From Cyclaneusma minus (taxonomy: Eukaryota; Ascomycota; Leotiomycetes; Marthamycetales; Marthamycetaceae), in contig JAKZHN010000017.1 of assembly GCA_037179335.1 (NCBI GenBank), positions 248,001 through 312,000 on the forward strand: a stretch of DNA of 64,000 bases, written 5' to 3'. Shown piece by piece: positions 25,599 to 35,020 of the stretch. The translations under genes were made by a program, and so were the position numbers. Under the pieces are notes generated by a model. The model saw nothing but the letters and a program-made list of their open reading frames with translations, was not told where the DNA came from and made no database searches. Positions within the stretch are counted from its first letter, which is position 1; every line of letters starts with the position of its first letter.

Positions 25599-25841
25599 AT
25601 GAAACTGAGCAAGACATTTGCAAGCTCTTTGTTGAGGCGAAAACCAGGCTTCTGGGAAAACGACAGCGTGTACCACACGAACCATTGGAAAACCAGCGCC
25701 AAGGACGCCATACACCTATCACGAAAAGCCAACTACGCTATCCTGTCGAATCATCGAAGAGCTGCTGATCAGCTGGTTCGAAAGCTAGGTATCATGGGAA
25801 AATACACGCAGGACAGAGGTAACTCCCACTCATACTTCTAG
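25599..25841 (+). CDS. possible small gene after a CT-rich leader
   Basis: An 80-aa frame starts directly after about 450 bases of pyrimidine-rich DNA, the typical context of a fungal transcription start. The predicted peptide is basic and helical (for example LRRKPGFWEN and HRRAADQLVRKLGIMGKY). A GTAACT near 25819 could be a donor leading to further exons, for example the CAG at 25910. No family recognised, no signal peptide. Existence uncertain. Confidence 0.25.
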   Translation: MKLSKTFASSLLRRKPGFWENDSVYHTNHWKTSAKDAIHLSRKANYAILSNHRRAADQLVRKLGIMGKYTQDRGNSHSYF

Positions 25842-26191
25842 GACCCGGATCTCGTATCTTTCGGTCAGTAAAGTCGAAAGCAGAGAGACGATGAACTGGA
25901 ATACCTGAACAGATGGCGGCAGGAGGCCAAGATGTCATATCGACTGCGATCTCGATCTCGACTGAGCAGATGTGCGACCCTCCAAGGCACGGGAATCCGA
26001 TCATCGTGATGTTGGGGTAACAATCACCAGGTTAGGATGAGTTGCACAACGAGAAGCTCGACGGGGCGCATATCCATCCGCTTCGGTATATGAACTTGAT
26101 CAATTCCCGTCTTCAATCCGAATAATCCCTTCGACGATCCAGGTCCAAAATCGAAGCCTTCTCTTGTATCACACTCCCCCACTCGCCCACG
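25842..26191. other. intergenic, promoter of the secreted protein
   Basis: About 350 bases between the doubtful small frame and the secreted-protein gene. No feature beyond a C-rich stretch just before the ATG at 26192. Confidence 0.4.
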
Positions 26192-26877
26192 ATGCTTTTC
26201 GCCTCCTTCCTCCTCCTCACAGCCACTACAGCCTTTCTTTCCACCCCCGTCATCGCCCAGTCTAAATGCACCACTCCCCAACGCCTCGCAGGCGCCGAAC
26301 TTGTAGTCTCCGCGTACAACCTCATCCCCGCCAACGCCTCAGCAGCCTCATTCGCGCACCTCCCCGTTGAAGATGACTGCCACATCAACATCTACCCCGA
26401 CGGTGGCCCCGGCATCCCCGTTGCCGTATCCAGTGACACCACGATAGCATTCGCCGACGCTACCAGACAGTTATTTTCGAAAGTCACTGGCGCTTACACA
26501 GACTATGAGAATGGGACAACAATTATACACACCAACGTGGTAAGAGCCCCTCTGCTTCGCCCCTCGTCGCCATCACTCGACCCTTCCGATCTCTTCGAGT
26601 CAAGTTCAAAAAGACAAGATTCTGATCTGAGTACCACTTTTGGCACAATACACAGACACTAGGCCTCCTCGACAGCGCAATCCCGATTCCAGTAACCTTT
26701 TATGCGGATGTGTATCTCAGTTACAACTTAGACGAGTGTTTGATCTACGATATTCAGGCATTCGCTACTATTCCGACGGAAGTTCTCGGGATAACGATTG
26801 AGCCGCCGATTTTGCCGCAGATACTGGCGTGCTCGCCGTTGTATACAGGAATCGGGGCGCCTTCTTCGAGGACTTGA
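26192..26877 (+). CDS. small secreted protein, unknown function
   Basis: Two exons, 26192-26539 and 26656-26877, with a 116-nt phase-0 intron (GTAAGA...CACAG), give 189 aa. Residues 1 to about 22 form a clear signal peptide (hydrophobic core followed by VIAQ/SK). The mature part has N-glycosylation sequons (NAS, NGT), a few cysteines and a mostly beta-like alternation of hydrophobic residues. No family recognised. A secreted protein of under 200 aa in a gene-poor part of the island fits the broad definition of an effector candidate, but nothing in the sequence shows a host-interaction role. Start chosen because it gives the signal peptide. Confidence 0.75.
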
Positions 26878-27361
26878 GAGTTGAGACAGGGGGTAACGAG
26901 GTTGAGGCTCGAGGTGGCTTTTGAGGAAGGATTTAGAGACGTGACTTAGGACTGCGCGGATGCGGAAGCGGGACATTTGGGGGTTCTGTTATCCTGTGAG
27001 CTGAAATACGTCGGAAGTCGGCAAGAGAAGATCTATAAAGAGGGCAGAGGTAGGAATAGGGGCGGCCTAAGGGCAAGGTGAAGAATTAAGGTGATAGGTA
27101 CTGGTGTAATAATGCCTGTAAGTTTTCGTCGTCGATTAATAAATGAGCGAAGTCACTAGGATAAATCTCGTCGAGTTACTAGAGCCTCGTCAAGTTACTG
27201 GACTCTTCTTAACTTACTAGACTCTTCTCAGGTTGCAAAAGGCTTTCTAGCTAGGTACATTAGGGCCTTGCATCATTGGAACTGCAGATCGACTGCTAAA
27301 AAAAAGATGGTCTTATTAAATCGGCCATTATACGAGCTTCTGGCCTTCAAGCCTAGCAGGC
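26878..27361. repeat. intergenic with a 19-bp-period repeat
   Basis: No gene seen. From 27167 to about 27235 there are three and a half degenerate 19-bp units (CTCGTCGAGTTACTAGAGC and variants). Confidence 0.6.
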
Positions 27362-27856
27362 GTGTTATATATCAATATTTGTAGAATTCCCAGCTCTATC
27401 AGATTATATCGTTTGCAAACCTGTAACAACAAATTCCGATTTTCACTTTTCAAACCTCCCTCGGTCGACGTGCGACAAAACCTCGAGAGGCTTAGGGATC
27501 ATGGGTCATGTGACCCCCCTGGATCATTCCTTGTCGACGTGCAAGAAACAAGCGGCATCACTCCGCGATGATACGACTTGAGCAAGACCTGTGCAATTTC
27601 AGGGAATCTGTATCCAATCTGGACGACCGGCAAAAAGCTAATCCCTCCTGTTGAATATTCAATCTGTGTCGTCATCGACGAGCGACAAAGTGCTTGGCGG
27701 GAATTAGCAATCAAGGAATCGCGGTACTTCACAAGCTTCGCAACTTGTGCCTGGAATGGAGATAGGACGATTCACTTTCTATTTGTATCTGACAGTTGGG
27801 GTATTGAGAGTCGTAGCCTCCTGAAGAGGTCTGCTAAGCGAACAGGGAGCCTCTAA
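27362..27856 (+). pseudogene. possible broken gene: one frame with a single in-frame stop
   Basis: Two consecutive frames, 27362-27571 and 27578-27856, are in the same phase and are separated by a single TGA (CCG CGA TGA TAC). Together they give about 160 residues of non-repetitive, protein-like sequence. No domain recognised. It may be the 3' exon of a decayed gene or simply chance. The motif GTCGACGTGC occurs twice (about 27465 and 27533), suggesting a short internal duplication. Confidence 0.3.
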
Positions 27857-28176
27857 GGAGAATCTCGAGAAATCTTCATACGAACGCCGCTCAGACGCTC
27901 TATCTGAATCAAGGTAGCAAGTCCTTCTAGTGATGAGCAATGAGTGAGATAAAAAGGAAACGCCACTAGTAACGCCACTAGTAACGCCGTGCCAACCGCA
28001 AACACCGACCGTGGAAATGCAGCTTCTTCCCGAAAACTCCCTCGCTTGCTGCTCTCGGATCTCTGATCGAACGATTCTTCCATCTCCTATTCTATGTTTC
28101 TGGCACTCAACCAGAGCCCCAACGTCGGAGTATCCATGGCAGGCTAATCTACTTTTCAGCCTTTAATTCCGCCTCT
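27857..28176. other. intergenic, 3' of the FAD oxidoreductase
   Basis: No gene seen. It contains an exact 12-bp direct duplication (CGCCACTAGTAA twice, about 27961-27984) and the presumed 3' UTR of the minus-strand oxidoreductase. Confidence 0.45.
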
Positions 28177-29847
28177 TCACTTCCAGTTTGGCGCCACCTT
28201 CTGAATAAACTTCACAAACTTCCAGATGCCCACATTCATCTCCTCGTTCCCCCTCGGATCCTTCACCCTCTCCGGAAACGCGATACCCGCACCATACAAT
28301 CCCGGGATTTTAGGTCCCTCCTTGCCATCTGCGAATTCTCCCGTAAGGTTGTTGAACTTGGGATCCACAACATTGCCATTGACCAGTAATCTCGGAAGCT
28401 GGTTATTCGTAAAACCCACAGCTTGTACCAAATGCGTACATTTCTTCAGCTCATCTGCGTAGACGGCATTTTCGCCTTCCTGATCGCCAGGAAGCGGGAC
28501 TTTTTCAAGCCAGGAAAGCTTGTGGATCTTATCTTCTTCAAGATTATTGCGGGCGAAATCGGCAGCGAGGCCTTTGAGGCCGGTGTTGTCGCGAAGCGTC
28601 CAGCCGGACATGAATTCGGCGTAGCGCAGACCGGTGGGGCGGACGAACCATTTTGCTTTCAACGTTAGAGGAGTGTCGGTTTGGGAAGCATCGGCAAGGC
28701 GCCAGAGGTTCATGAGGACGAGGATGGCGGAGTGAGATGTGCCCATAACACCGATGGTGATAGGGGTGGAGGGGATGGCGGTACGGAGGCGTGTGGGGGA
28801 TAGGGCAGTGTCGAGGGGAACGTCGAGGAGGTCGTGGGGTGGGAGTGGTAGGGATGAGGTGACGGTGCGGGGGTGCGAGCCGGTACAGAGGATCATGGTG
28901 GTGGCGGAGACGGAAGGGGTGGGGTCCGAGTCGAGGGCGATGGACCATTGGTGTGGCTGGCGGGGGGCTGTTAGTTTAGATCTTTGATGCGGGGGTGGAG
29001 AGGAAGTTGGTTTAAGAACTTTGCAGCATACCTCGCACCAAGCGGCTGCTGATACGTAACCGCTGGTGTGCTCAACACCCTCCATGTTAAGATACTCTTC
29101 TTGGAACATGGCAAGCATGTCGACAGCATAACTTAAGTTGCATCCTTTGTCCTGGTCCATCGCTTTCAGATCGGCGATGATCTTTGGGTTCTTCTCCTCG
29201 ATGATCTTCCGGTTGGTTGCCGTCGACTCAGCAGTCTCAAGCAGCACTTTGACTCTTGTGTTACCTGATACAACGTCAGCATGAGTTCTCGTCACATTTG
29301 GTGAACGTGGGTGAGTTTGTATTTCCAGATACATACTTGGTACTTCTTTGTACAAAGCCCCCATTCGTCCAACCTGAAAGGACGGATCTATCCAAAGAAT
29401 CGGGAAACGCTTCTGCTCTACTAACTCGCTGACCACGCAGATACCGCCAGGACCGGCCCCAACCACGACGGCTGCATATCGTTTTTGGATAGACTGGTGA
29501 TCAGCGGTGTCGAAATCGAAGGATGCTTCAGTAGCTGGAGTAAGAGCACCAAAGTCTCTCTCTCGTTCCGAGGACGACGACAATATCGACAGCGAGCCGG
29601 AGTTTTCGAGATTGGCTGGGCTGGAGTAGTTCAACGGGCCAAGCTTAGAGGCAGCCATCTTGACCGTCTTGGAGAGAGATAATCGTGATGAGGGGGACAT
29701 GGTGAAGAAACGGTAGGCGGAGGGCAGAGGACGAAGAGGACGAGAGCAGTGGGTAGCTCTGGCTATGTATGGGAGTGCCCGGAGGGGAGAAGGGACGACG
29801 AGGGGAGGCATGATAAGAGGATGCCGGCGAAAGTATAAATAAGGCAA
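28177..29847 (-). CDS. FAD/NAD(P)-binding oxidoreductase (monooxygenase-like)
   Basis: The unspliced frame is 556 aa, but it contains two good introns whose lengths are multiples of three: 29336-29265 (72 nt, GTATGT...ATCAG) and 29031-28957 (75 nt, GTATGC...GCCAG). Removing them gives about 507 aa and restores the family-like stretch KEVPSNTRVK. The dinucleotide-binding motif VVVGAGPGG is at residues 127-135, followed by an acidic-end strand (ILWIDPSF). A second Rossmann-like segment (TIGVMGTSHSAI) and a C-terminal GLYGAGIAFPE are typical of FAD-dependent pyridine-nucleotide oxidoreductases and flavin monooxygenases. The first 50 residues are Arg/Pro-rich; either they are a mitochondrial presequence or translation starts at Met50 (MSPSSRLSLS). 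Substrate unknown. It lies on the opposite strand from the secreted genes to its right. Confidence 0.85.
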   Translation of the reverse strand: MPYLYFRRHPLIMPPLVVPSPLRALPYIARATHCSRPLRPLPSAYRFFTMSPSSRLSLSKTVKMAASKLGPLNYSSPANLENSGSLSILSSSSERERDFGALTPATEASFDFDTADHQSIQKRYAAVVVGAGPGGICVVSELVEQKRFPILWIDPSFQVGRMGALYKEVPSMYLEIQTHPRSPNVTRTHADVVSGNTRVKVLLETAESTATNRKIIEEKNPKIIADLKAMDQDKGCNLSYAVDMLAMFQEEYLNMEGVEHTSGYVSAAAWCEVCCKVLKPTSSPPPHQRSKLTAPRQPHQWSIALDSDPTPSVSATTMILCTGSHPRTVTSSLPLPPHDLLDVPLDTALSPTRLRTAIPSTPITIGVMGTSHSAILVLMNLWRLADASQTDTPLTLKAKWFVRPTGLRYAEFMSGWTLRDNTGLKGLAADFARNNLEEDKIHKLSWLEKVPLPGDQEGENAVYADELKKCTHLVQAVGFTNNQLPRLLVNGNVVDPKFNNLTGEFADGKEGPKIPGLYGAGIAFPERVKDPRGNEEMNVGIWKFVKFIQKVAPNWK

Positions 29848-31809
29848 GATAGGAGGGTCACAGGTTACACGGATGCCTGACAGGTGCCAGCAAGGTTGCA
29901 GGTCAAGACTTGGTGATTATGGTGACCGGGGGGCAAGCTGTGGTTCGATTTGCCGCTGTTTGGCGTGAGTTTGTGCTTGTGCAGAATTGCACAGTTGACA
30001 GTCTTACTGCGCCCTATCCGCGCGTACGACAGAGTAAAAAGAGTGGAGCGTGCGTGTAGACATAGAGAGTGCTGATGCCACTAAACATGGATATGATGGC
30101 CAATTAGTGAGTGCTGGGGTGCGGCATTGAGAAACTTCAAGCTGCCCTGAACGTGATGCGACTGTCAACTGATTGGCGAGCGATATTACTCGACTGAGAC
30201 ACAGTCAGACTGCGATTGCGAAATTTCATGCGCTTCTTGCTACAACTGCTCTCGGACGCCCGAGTATCAGAACACGGGTATAAAAATGCGTCTCGAACCA
30301 CGAGCAGGTTTCGTTGCTCGGGGCTTGCAAATAATTGGATCGTGTCGACTTTCCGATTCCAGTGTACACCCTTGTAGTCGAGCCCGGCAAGTGTAGTGTG
30401 GGGGGAAGGGAGACCCCGTTGGGAGAACAGGGAGTAGGGATGGAACTATGTGGTGACTTCTGTGACTTCAAGTGCCTTTCTTAACGATTTAAGAGGACAA
30501 AGCCGCAGATCAACGTTGGCGGCAGTTGTAATGCTGACGATTGGCTCGATGGACACACGACCTGAGATGCGGATGTGCGATAAAGCGGTTGTCCTCGGTG
30601 ATGCAACAACAGTACTGGGCGAGAGAGAACCCCACGAAGTCGATGGTTACATGTAAATTCAATATCAGAACGCCCCCCGGTATAACACTGCACTAGCGGC
30701 TTCGCTTGCATATATAGCGTCACACCGGCTTTCTAGAAAGCCAGTCACGGCGCGCGGAATCATATTCGGCCCCACCTCCATGCGGGCCTTACGCACACCT
30801 TATGTTTTGACCACACTCTATGTTCGGACCACTACCTTATGTTTGGACCACCTGTCCCTTGCCATATCGACTAAGGTCAGCAGCAAATCGAAAGGTCGAG
30901 TCAGCCGAGATATAAAACAAGTCGCCGTCTTGATCCGGGGAATTGTATAGAAGCCTTCAGTGTTGCCACGCGCCGGCCGTGCAGGAATTGATAAGAGATG
31001 CCGCATCCCGATCTTGCCAGTTGTCCATGCATGCGCTATCGAGTCCGTTTTGAGAATAAGAAAACAGGCGAGAATCGAGGAAACCTTGATAGCTACCTGA
31101 GAACGAAGTCAACACATATCGGAAACACTCGATGCTAAGGATATTGGATGAGTCGCGATCGTCTTATTACTCTCGGCTGCCTCCCGGTTGGTCCAGAAAT
31201 AGAATCGCCCACCAGCTAAATGAAGCTCATCGCCCTCCACCGGCAAGGGAGTGGACAAGAACACGCGTATCCTTTCGCATTTGATACATCTCCAAATGAA
31301 CGAAATGCAAAAGGAGACACGTCGGCGAGATATCCGGTAAAACAATCCAGTGTTTCAAGCCTCTGTGGAAACCATTTGTCAAATCGAGCCATTTGAACAA
31401 ACTGGAGTCCTGGACATGACTCTTTCCCCCAAACCTTCTCGGCTATCTGTATTCTCGATAGAGTGACGAGCCAGATCAGGAGGCCAGCATTCGCAGATTT
31501 AACTTCCTGTGTTCCCAAACAGACCGAAATAGTTGACGGCTGTATGGGGCTCTATTTAATTACCAGCATATATCACCACCAAACCTTTATTGCTCCGCGA
31601 TTCTCTCGTTTTTTTTATCATACCTTTATCGTTTGCTACCAACTCGGCGTGTTTGCCTCACCCACGAATACTTGGTTGTCGAAAATATCGAGGTACTTGC
31701 CTTGAAAACTTGGTGATATAGTTATTGTTGCATTCCTAAGGTATTTGGTGTCTTCCGACAGGACAAATCCAGTCCACCATGATATTGTCCAAATCCGCTG
31801 CCCAAGCTC
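29848..31809. other. long intergenic region
   Basis: About 2 kb with no gene I can support; frames are short and overlap on both strands. The first few hundred bases are the promoter of the minus-strand oxidoreductase. A perfect palindrome GGCTTTCTAGAAAGCC lies at about 30729-30744, and the repeat described at 30797-30851 is also here. Confidence 0.45.
30797..30851. repeat. 18-19-bp tandem repeat, three copies
   Basis: On the minus strand the unit is GTGGTCCAAACATAAGGTA, present three times with small changes (GTGGTCCGAACATAGAGT, GTGGTCAAAACATAAGGT). The GTGGTCCAAA texture resembles Tc1/mariner ends, but I find no matching inverted end nearby. Confidence 0.6.
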
Positions 31810-31811
31810 CA

Positions 31812-32000
31812 GTCGTGGTGACAATTCTTTTGTGCTCCGTCAAGACTAGATATTCTTTATTTTTAGAAAACTCCCTATTTGTTGAAGATATTCTTGAACA
31901 CTAGGAATGTTCTTAGAAACTGGGAGCATTCTCAGTTATTAGGAATATTCATTTCCTAGTTCTTTGAATGGTCAAGGATGGGTACAGAAGAATTGTCACC
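31812..32000. mobile_element. possible MITE with inverted ends and 19-bp repeats
   Basis: The left arm GGTGACAATTCTTTTGT (31817-31833) is matched in inverted orientation by ACAGAAGAATTGTCACC (31984-32000) with one mismatch. The roughly 150 bp between contain 19-bp-period units (31893-31968, for example CTCAGTTATTAGGAATATT) similar to those inside the MITE at 12.5 kb. No clear target-site duplication was found, so the boundaries are provisional. Confidence 0.5.
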
Positions 32001-32084
32001 CCAAGCCGAGGAATACGAAGAGCGCTATACCCAATCAGGCGCACGCGGTGGCATTCTGCGGCTCTGCGCAATTTCAACTCCAGC

Positions 32085-32160
32085 ATTGATCCGACAGCTG
32101 CAACAGCTCCAGCCTCCAGCTTCAAAAGCTTCAACAGCTTCAACTCCAGCTCCGTTCTCG
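32085..32160. repeat. AGCTCC/AGCTTC satellite patch
   Basis: About 75 bp made of AGCTCCAG, AGCTTCAA and related hexamers. The same motif family occurs at 34760-35000, 39595-39840 and 40240-40450. Confidence 0.65.
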
Positions 32161-32743
32161 CAGCTTTGTTCCATTGACGATGACGGCCTAAGACCTAAAG
32201 ACCAGTAGTTCTGGCCTTGCGCCCGCTACATCATATGGCGCCGAGGGATCCCCAGTCCCTACTTGCTTTTCACATAGCTAACTCATGCCAGGTCCTCGCC
32301 AGCGCCCTTCGTCGATACCACGATGGCGTGTTGTGGTGCACATGGAGTTTCATTTCGGCCTGCGAACTGGAAAAGGCCTTCGTGCCGGGAGGGTGGGAGA
32401 GGATGTACTGTGATTGATTGACCTTTTTCGTCCCATCTTGTATCTGGCGGGGTAAAGTTCAATGGGGGCGGAATCTCGAAATGGCTCCCAAATTGCCCGA
32501 AATGTGACCGGATTTGGAGGTGGAGCTCGGCAGGATACATGTAAGAAGCCCCGACACCACCAAATTATGTGGGTAGTCTCTGCAGGCCGTCACCCTCTCT
32601 CTTTCTTTCTCTTTCTCTTCTTACAGCAATTCACGCCCCTTGACAGCATCCTTGACCTGGCTTGGCCCAGCACCAGAGGGCCAGATCGTGACAGTACGAC
32701 TCCGAGTGTCTCGCCCCAAAATCGTCGAAAGAACCCGGTCGCG
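32161..32743 (+). promoter_or_regulatory. promoter and leader of the GMC oxidoreductase
   Basis: A pure CT tract (about 32593-32622) lies 120 bases before the chosen start. GTAAGA at 32541 and TTACAG ending at 32626 could define an 86-nt leader intron of which the CT tract is the polypyrimidine part. The reading frame stays open upstream to 32462, but that extension is not protein-like and would bury the signal peptide. Confidence 0.45.
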
Positions 32744-34741
32744 ATGCTGTTTCTCAGTGGGATTTCTCTGGCGGCAGCAGTCTCGGCCGCTGCAGTAGGA
32801 GCTGGGAATCCAAAAGCAGCCCGGCATAATCCATTCCTGACGCCACGACAATCCACGACGACCGCGTATGACTATGTTGTTGTCGGTTCAGGGCCGGGGG
32901 GTGGGCCTACCGCGGCCAACCTCGCAGTGGCCGGGTACAAAGTCCTGCTCATCGATGCCGGAGGAGACGAGGGCGACAATCTGTTCGAGCGGGTCCCGGT
33001 CCTGTTTCCACGCGCGACAGATGACCTCCCTACGACACAGTGGAATTACTTCGCCACCCGCAGTTCTGACCCAGCCACTCAGGCCAAGGATGCCATCACG
33101 TCCTACCAACTTCCAAATGGTAGCATCTACACCGGTCTCGATCCCCCAGCGGATGCCACCGCTATTGGCACACTCTACCCACGCGCAGGAACACTCGGAG
33201 GCTGCTCTCGGCACAACGCCATGATTACTATACGAGCCTTTGACAACGACTGGGAGACGGTTGCGGATCTGACTGGAGACACGAGCTGGAATGGAAGCAC
33301 ATTCCAGCGCCTTTTCGAGGAGATCGAACACTGCGACTATCTTCCCAACTCTGTTGTCGGCCACGGATTCACTGGGTGGCTCTGGACCGAGCTCACCTCC
33401 CTGGTGACAGCCATCACGGATCTTAAGATTGTCAGTATTATCGCCTCGACGGGGTCAGCCTTGGGAATCAGCATCTTGGACATTGCTGTTGACACAGTTG
33501 TCGGCCTTGGGGAGATCCTTCTCAAGGACATCAATGCTCCGGGGAAAACCATCACAACTGGCCCTTATCAGGTACCGTTGTCAACCAACAACGCGGAAAG
33601 GGGCGGTGCGAGAGACTGGATACTGCAAGTGGCAAACGCAGTCGATGACAATGGCGATAGACTCTATCAACTCGACATCAAGCTGCATACACTTGTAACG
33701 CAAATCCGCTTCGACAATGCATCAGATCCACTCAGGGCGACTGGAGTGGAATACCTGGAAGGCGAAGGTCTGTACCGAGCTGACACACGGTCAGCAAATG
33801 CTACTATCGAGGGCCAAGGCGTTGTCAACGCTACGAAGGAAGTCATTATCTCTGCCGGCGCCTTCAACACACCGCAGCTTTTGATGCTGAGCGGCATTGG
33901 TCCGGCTGACCAACTTGCTGAGTTTGGAATTGACCAGCGGCTGGATCTACCAGTTGGGACGAACCTTCGCGATCATATCGAGGTGGCAGTCATCAGCGAG
34001 ACTACCTCCAACTTCACTCTTGTGGATGGCTGCACATTCATGTATGGGTACCCCGAGGTGGACGATCCTTGTCTTGACAGATGGCTCGCCGGCACCGATG
34101 GGACGTCCAAGGGCGCGTACGCCACGGGGGGGCTCGCGGTAGGAGTGGTCTTGCAGACTTCAGCGGCGACGACGGATGATCCCGACGTGATGGTCTACGG
34201 TGGACCAGCAAATTTCCCAGGTTTCTTCCCGGGCTGGTCTGAACTGGCACTTCACAGCGATCACCAGCACTGGGCTTGGATCAGTCTCAAGGCCAGCACG
34301 CAGAATGAAGCCGGAACAGTCACCCTAGCGTCCACCGATCCTAGAGATATGCCAATCATCGCATTCAACACTTTCGAAGGCAGCTGGGCGGCGGCTACTC
34401 AGGACATACAGGCTTCGTACGAAGGCATAGAGTTTGCGCGCCGAGCTATGGATGATCTTATTCCATTGGATGGAGCGTTCACCGAGACACAACCCGGGCG
34501 CGCAACTGCCAGCACAGAGGAGGAGGTGAAGGAATACTTGTCTACCAACTCTTTTGGTCACCATGCATGCTGTACATCTGCCATCGGCACGGTGTTGGAC
34601 TCGAATTTCAGAGTGATGGGAGCGACGGGGCTGAGAGTTGTGGACGCTAGCGCATTCCCAACGATTCCAGGGTTCTTCATACAGCTTCCAACGTATCTGC
34701 TATCTGCTAAAGCTAGCGAGGCGATATTGCAAGATGCGTGA
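32744..34741 (+). CDS. secreted GMC-family FAD oxidoreductase
   Basis: Uninterrupted 665-aa protein, counting from the ATG at 32744, which gives a signal peptide (MLFLSGISLAAAVSAAAVGA). The frame is open for 94 more codons upstream, but that part is unlikely to be coding. FAD-binding motif VGSGPGGGP is at 47-55, with the ribose-binding acidic residue in LLIDAG (68-73). The second GMC signature GAFNTPQLLMLSGIG is clear, and the catalytic-histidine region is GHHACCTSA (His606/607). The end GFFIQLPTYLLSAKASE replaces the more usual His/Asn-containing motif, so the second catalytic residue is atypical. Several N-glycosylation sequons (NGS, NAS, NAT, NFT) fit secretion. Family members oxidise alcohols, sugars or aryl alcohols and release H2O2; the substrate here is unknown. 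The next gene on the same strand is the Kex2-repeat precursor, 946 bp downstream. Confidence 0.92.
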   Translation: MLFLSGISLAAAVSAAAVGAGNPKAARHNPFLTPRQSTTTAYDYVVVGSGPGGGPTAANLAVAGYKVLLIDAGGDEGDNLFERVPVLFPRATDDLPTTQWNYFATRSSDPATQAKDAITSYQLPNGSIYTGLDPPADATAIGTLYPRAGTLGGCSRHNAMITIRAFDNDWETVADLTGDTSWNGSTFQRLFEEIEHCDYLPNSVVGHGFTGWLWTELTSLVTAITDLKIVSIIASTGSALGISILDIAVDTVVGLGEILLKDINAPGKTITTGPYQVPLSTNNAERGGARDWILQVANAVDDNGDRLYQLDIKLHTLVTQIRFDNASDPLRATGVEYLEGEGLYRADTRSANATIEGQGVVNATKEVIISAGAFNTPQLLMLSGIGPADQLAEFGIDQRLDLPVGTNLRDHIEVAVISETTSNFTLVDGCTFMYGYPEVDDPCLDRWLAGTDGTSKGAYATGGLAVGVVLQTSAATTDDPDVMVYGGPANFPGFFPGWSELALHSDHQHWAWISLKASTQNEAGTVTLASTDPRDMPIIAFNTFEGSWAAATQDIQASYEGIEFARRAMDDLIPLDGAFTETQPGRATASTEEEVKEYLSTNSFGHHACCTSAIGTVLDSNFRVMGATGLRVVDASAFPTIPGFFIQLPTYLLSAKASEAILQDA

Positions 34742-35020
34742 TGGACCAAGAGGAGGGCAAGAGCTTTAGCTCCAGCTCCAGCAGCAAGAACTTCAATCAA
34801 GCCTTAAGCTCCAATTTTAAATTAACCTTAAGCTCAAACTCCAAGCCTTAAGCTCCAATTTCAAGCCTTGAGCTCCAGCTTTTGCGCATGCTCCACCTTC
34901 TGCGCATGAATAAAGGCTTTAGAATAAAGCCTTAGGTGGAGCTGAAGCTTAGAGCTGGAGCATGCGCAGAAGCTGGAGCTTAAGGCTTAAAGTCTTTGCT
35001 GCTGAAGCTGAAGAACAATT
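34742..35020. repeat. AGCTCC/AAGCCTTA satellite with a large imperfect hairpin
   Basis: Directly after the GMC stop codon are many copies of AGCTCCA, AAGCCTTA and GCGCATG motifs. Arms 34863-34900 and 34951-34988 are near-perfect inverted copies (about 38 bp, two or three mismatches) separated by about 50 bp, so a stable hairpin is possible in DNA or in the 3' UTR RNA. Confidence 0.75.

Noticed and set aside
32462..32743. 94-codon N-terminal extension of the GMC oxidase
   Set aside because: It crosses a CT tract and likely leader intron, and would place the signal peptide inside the protein.
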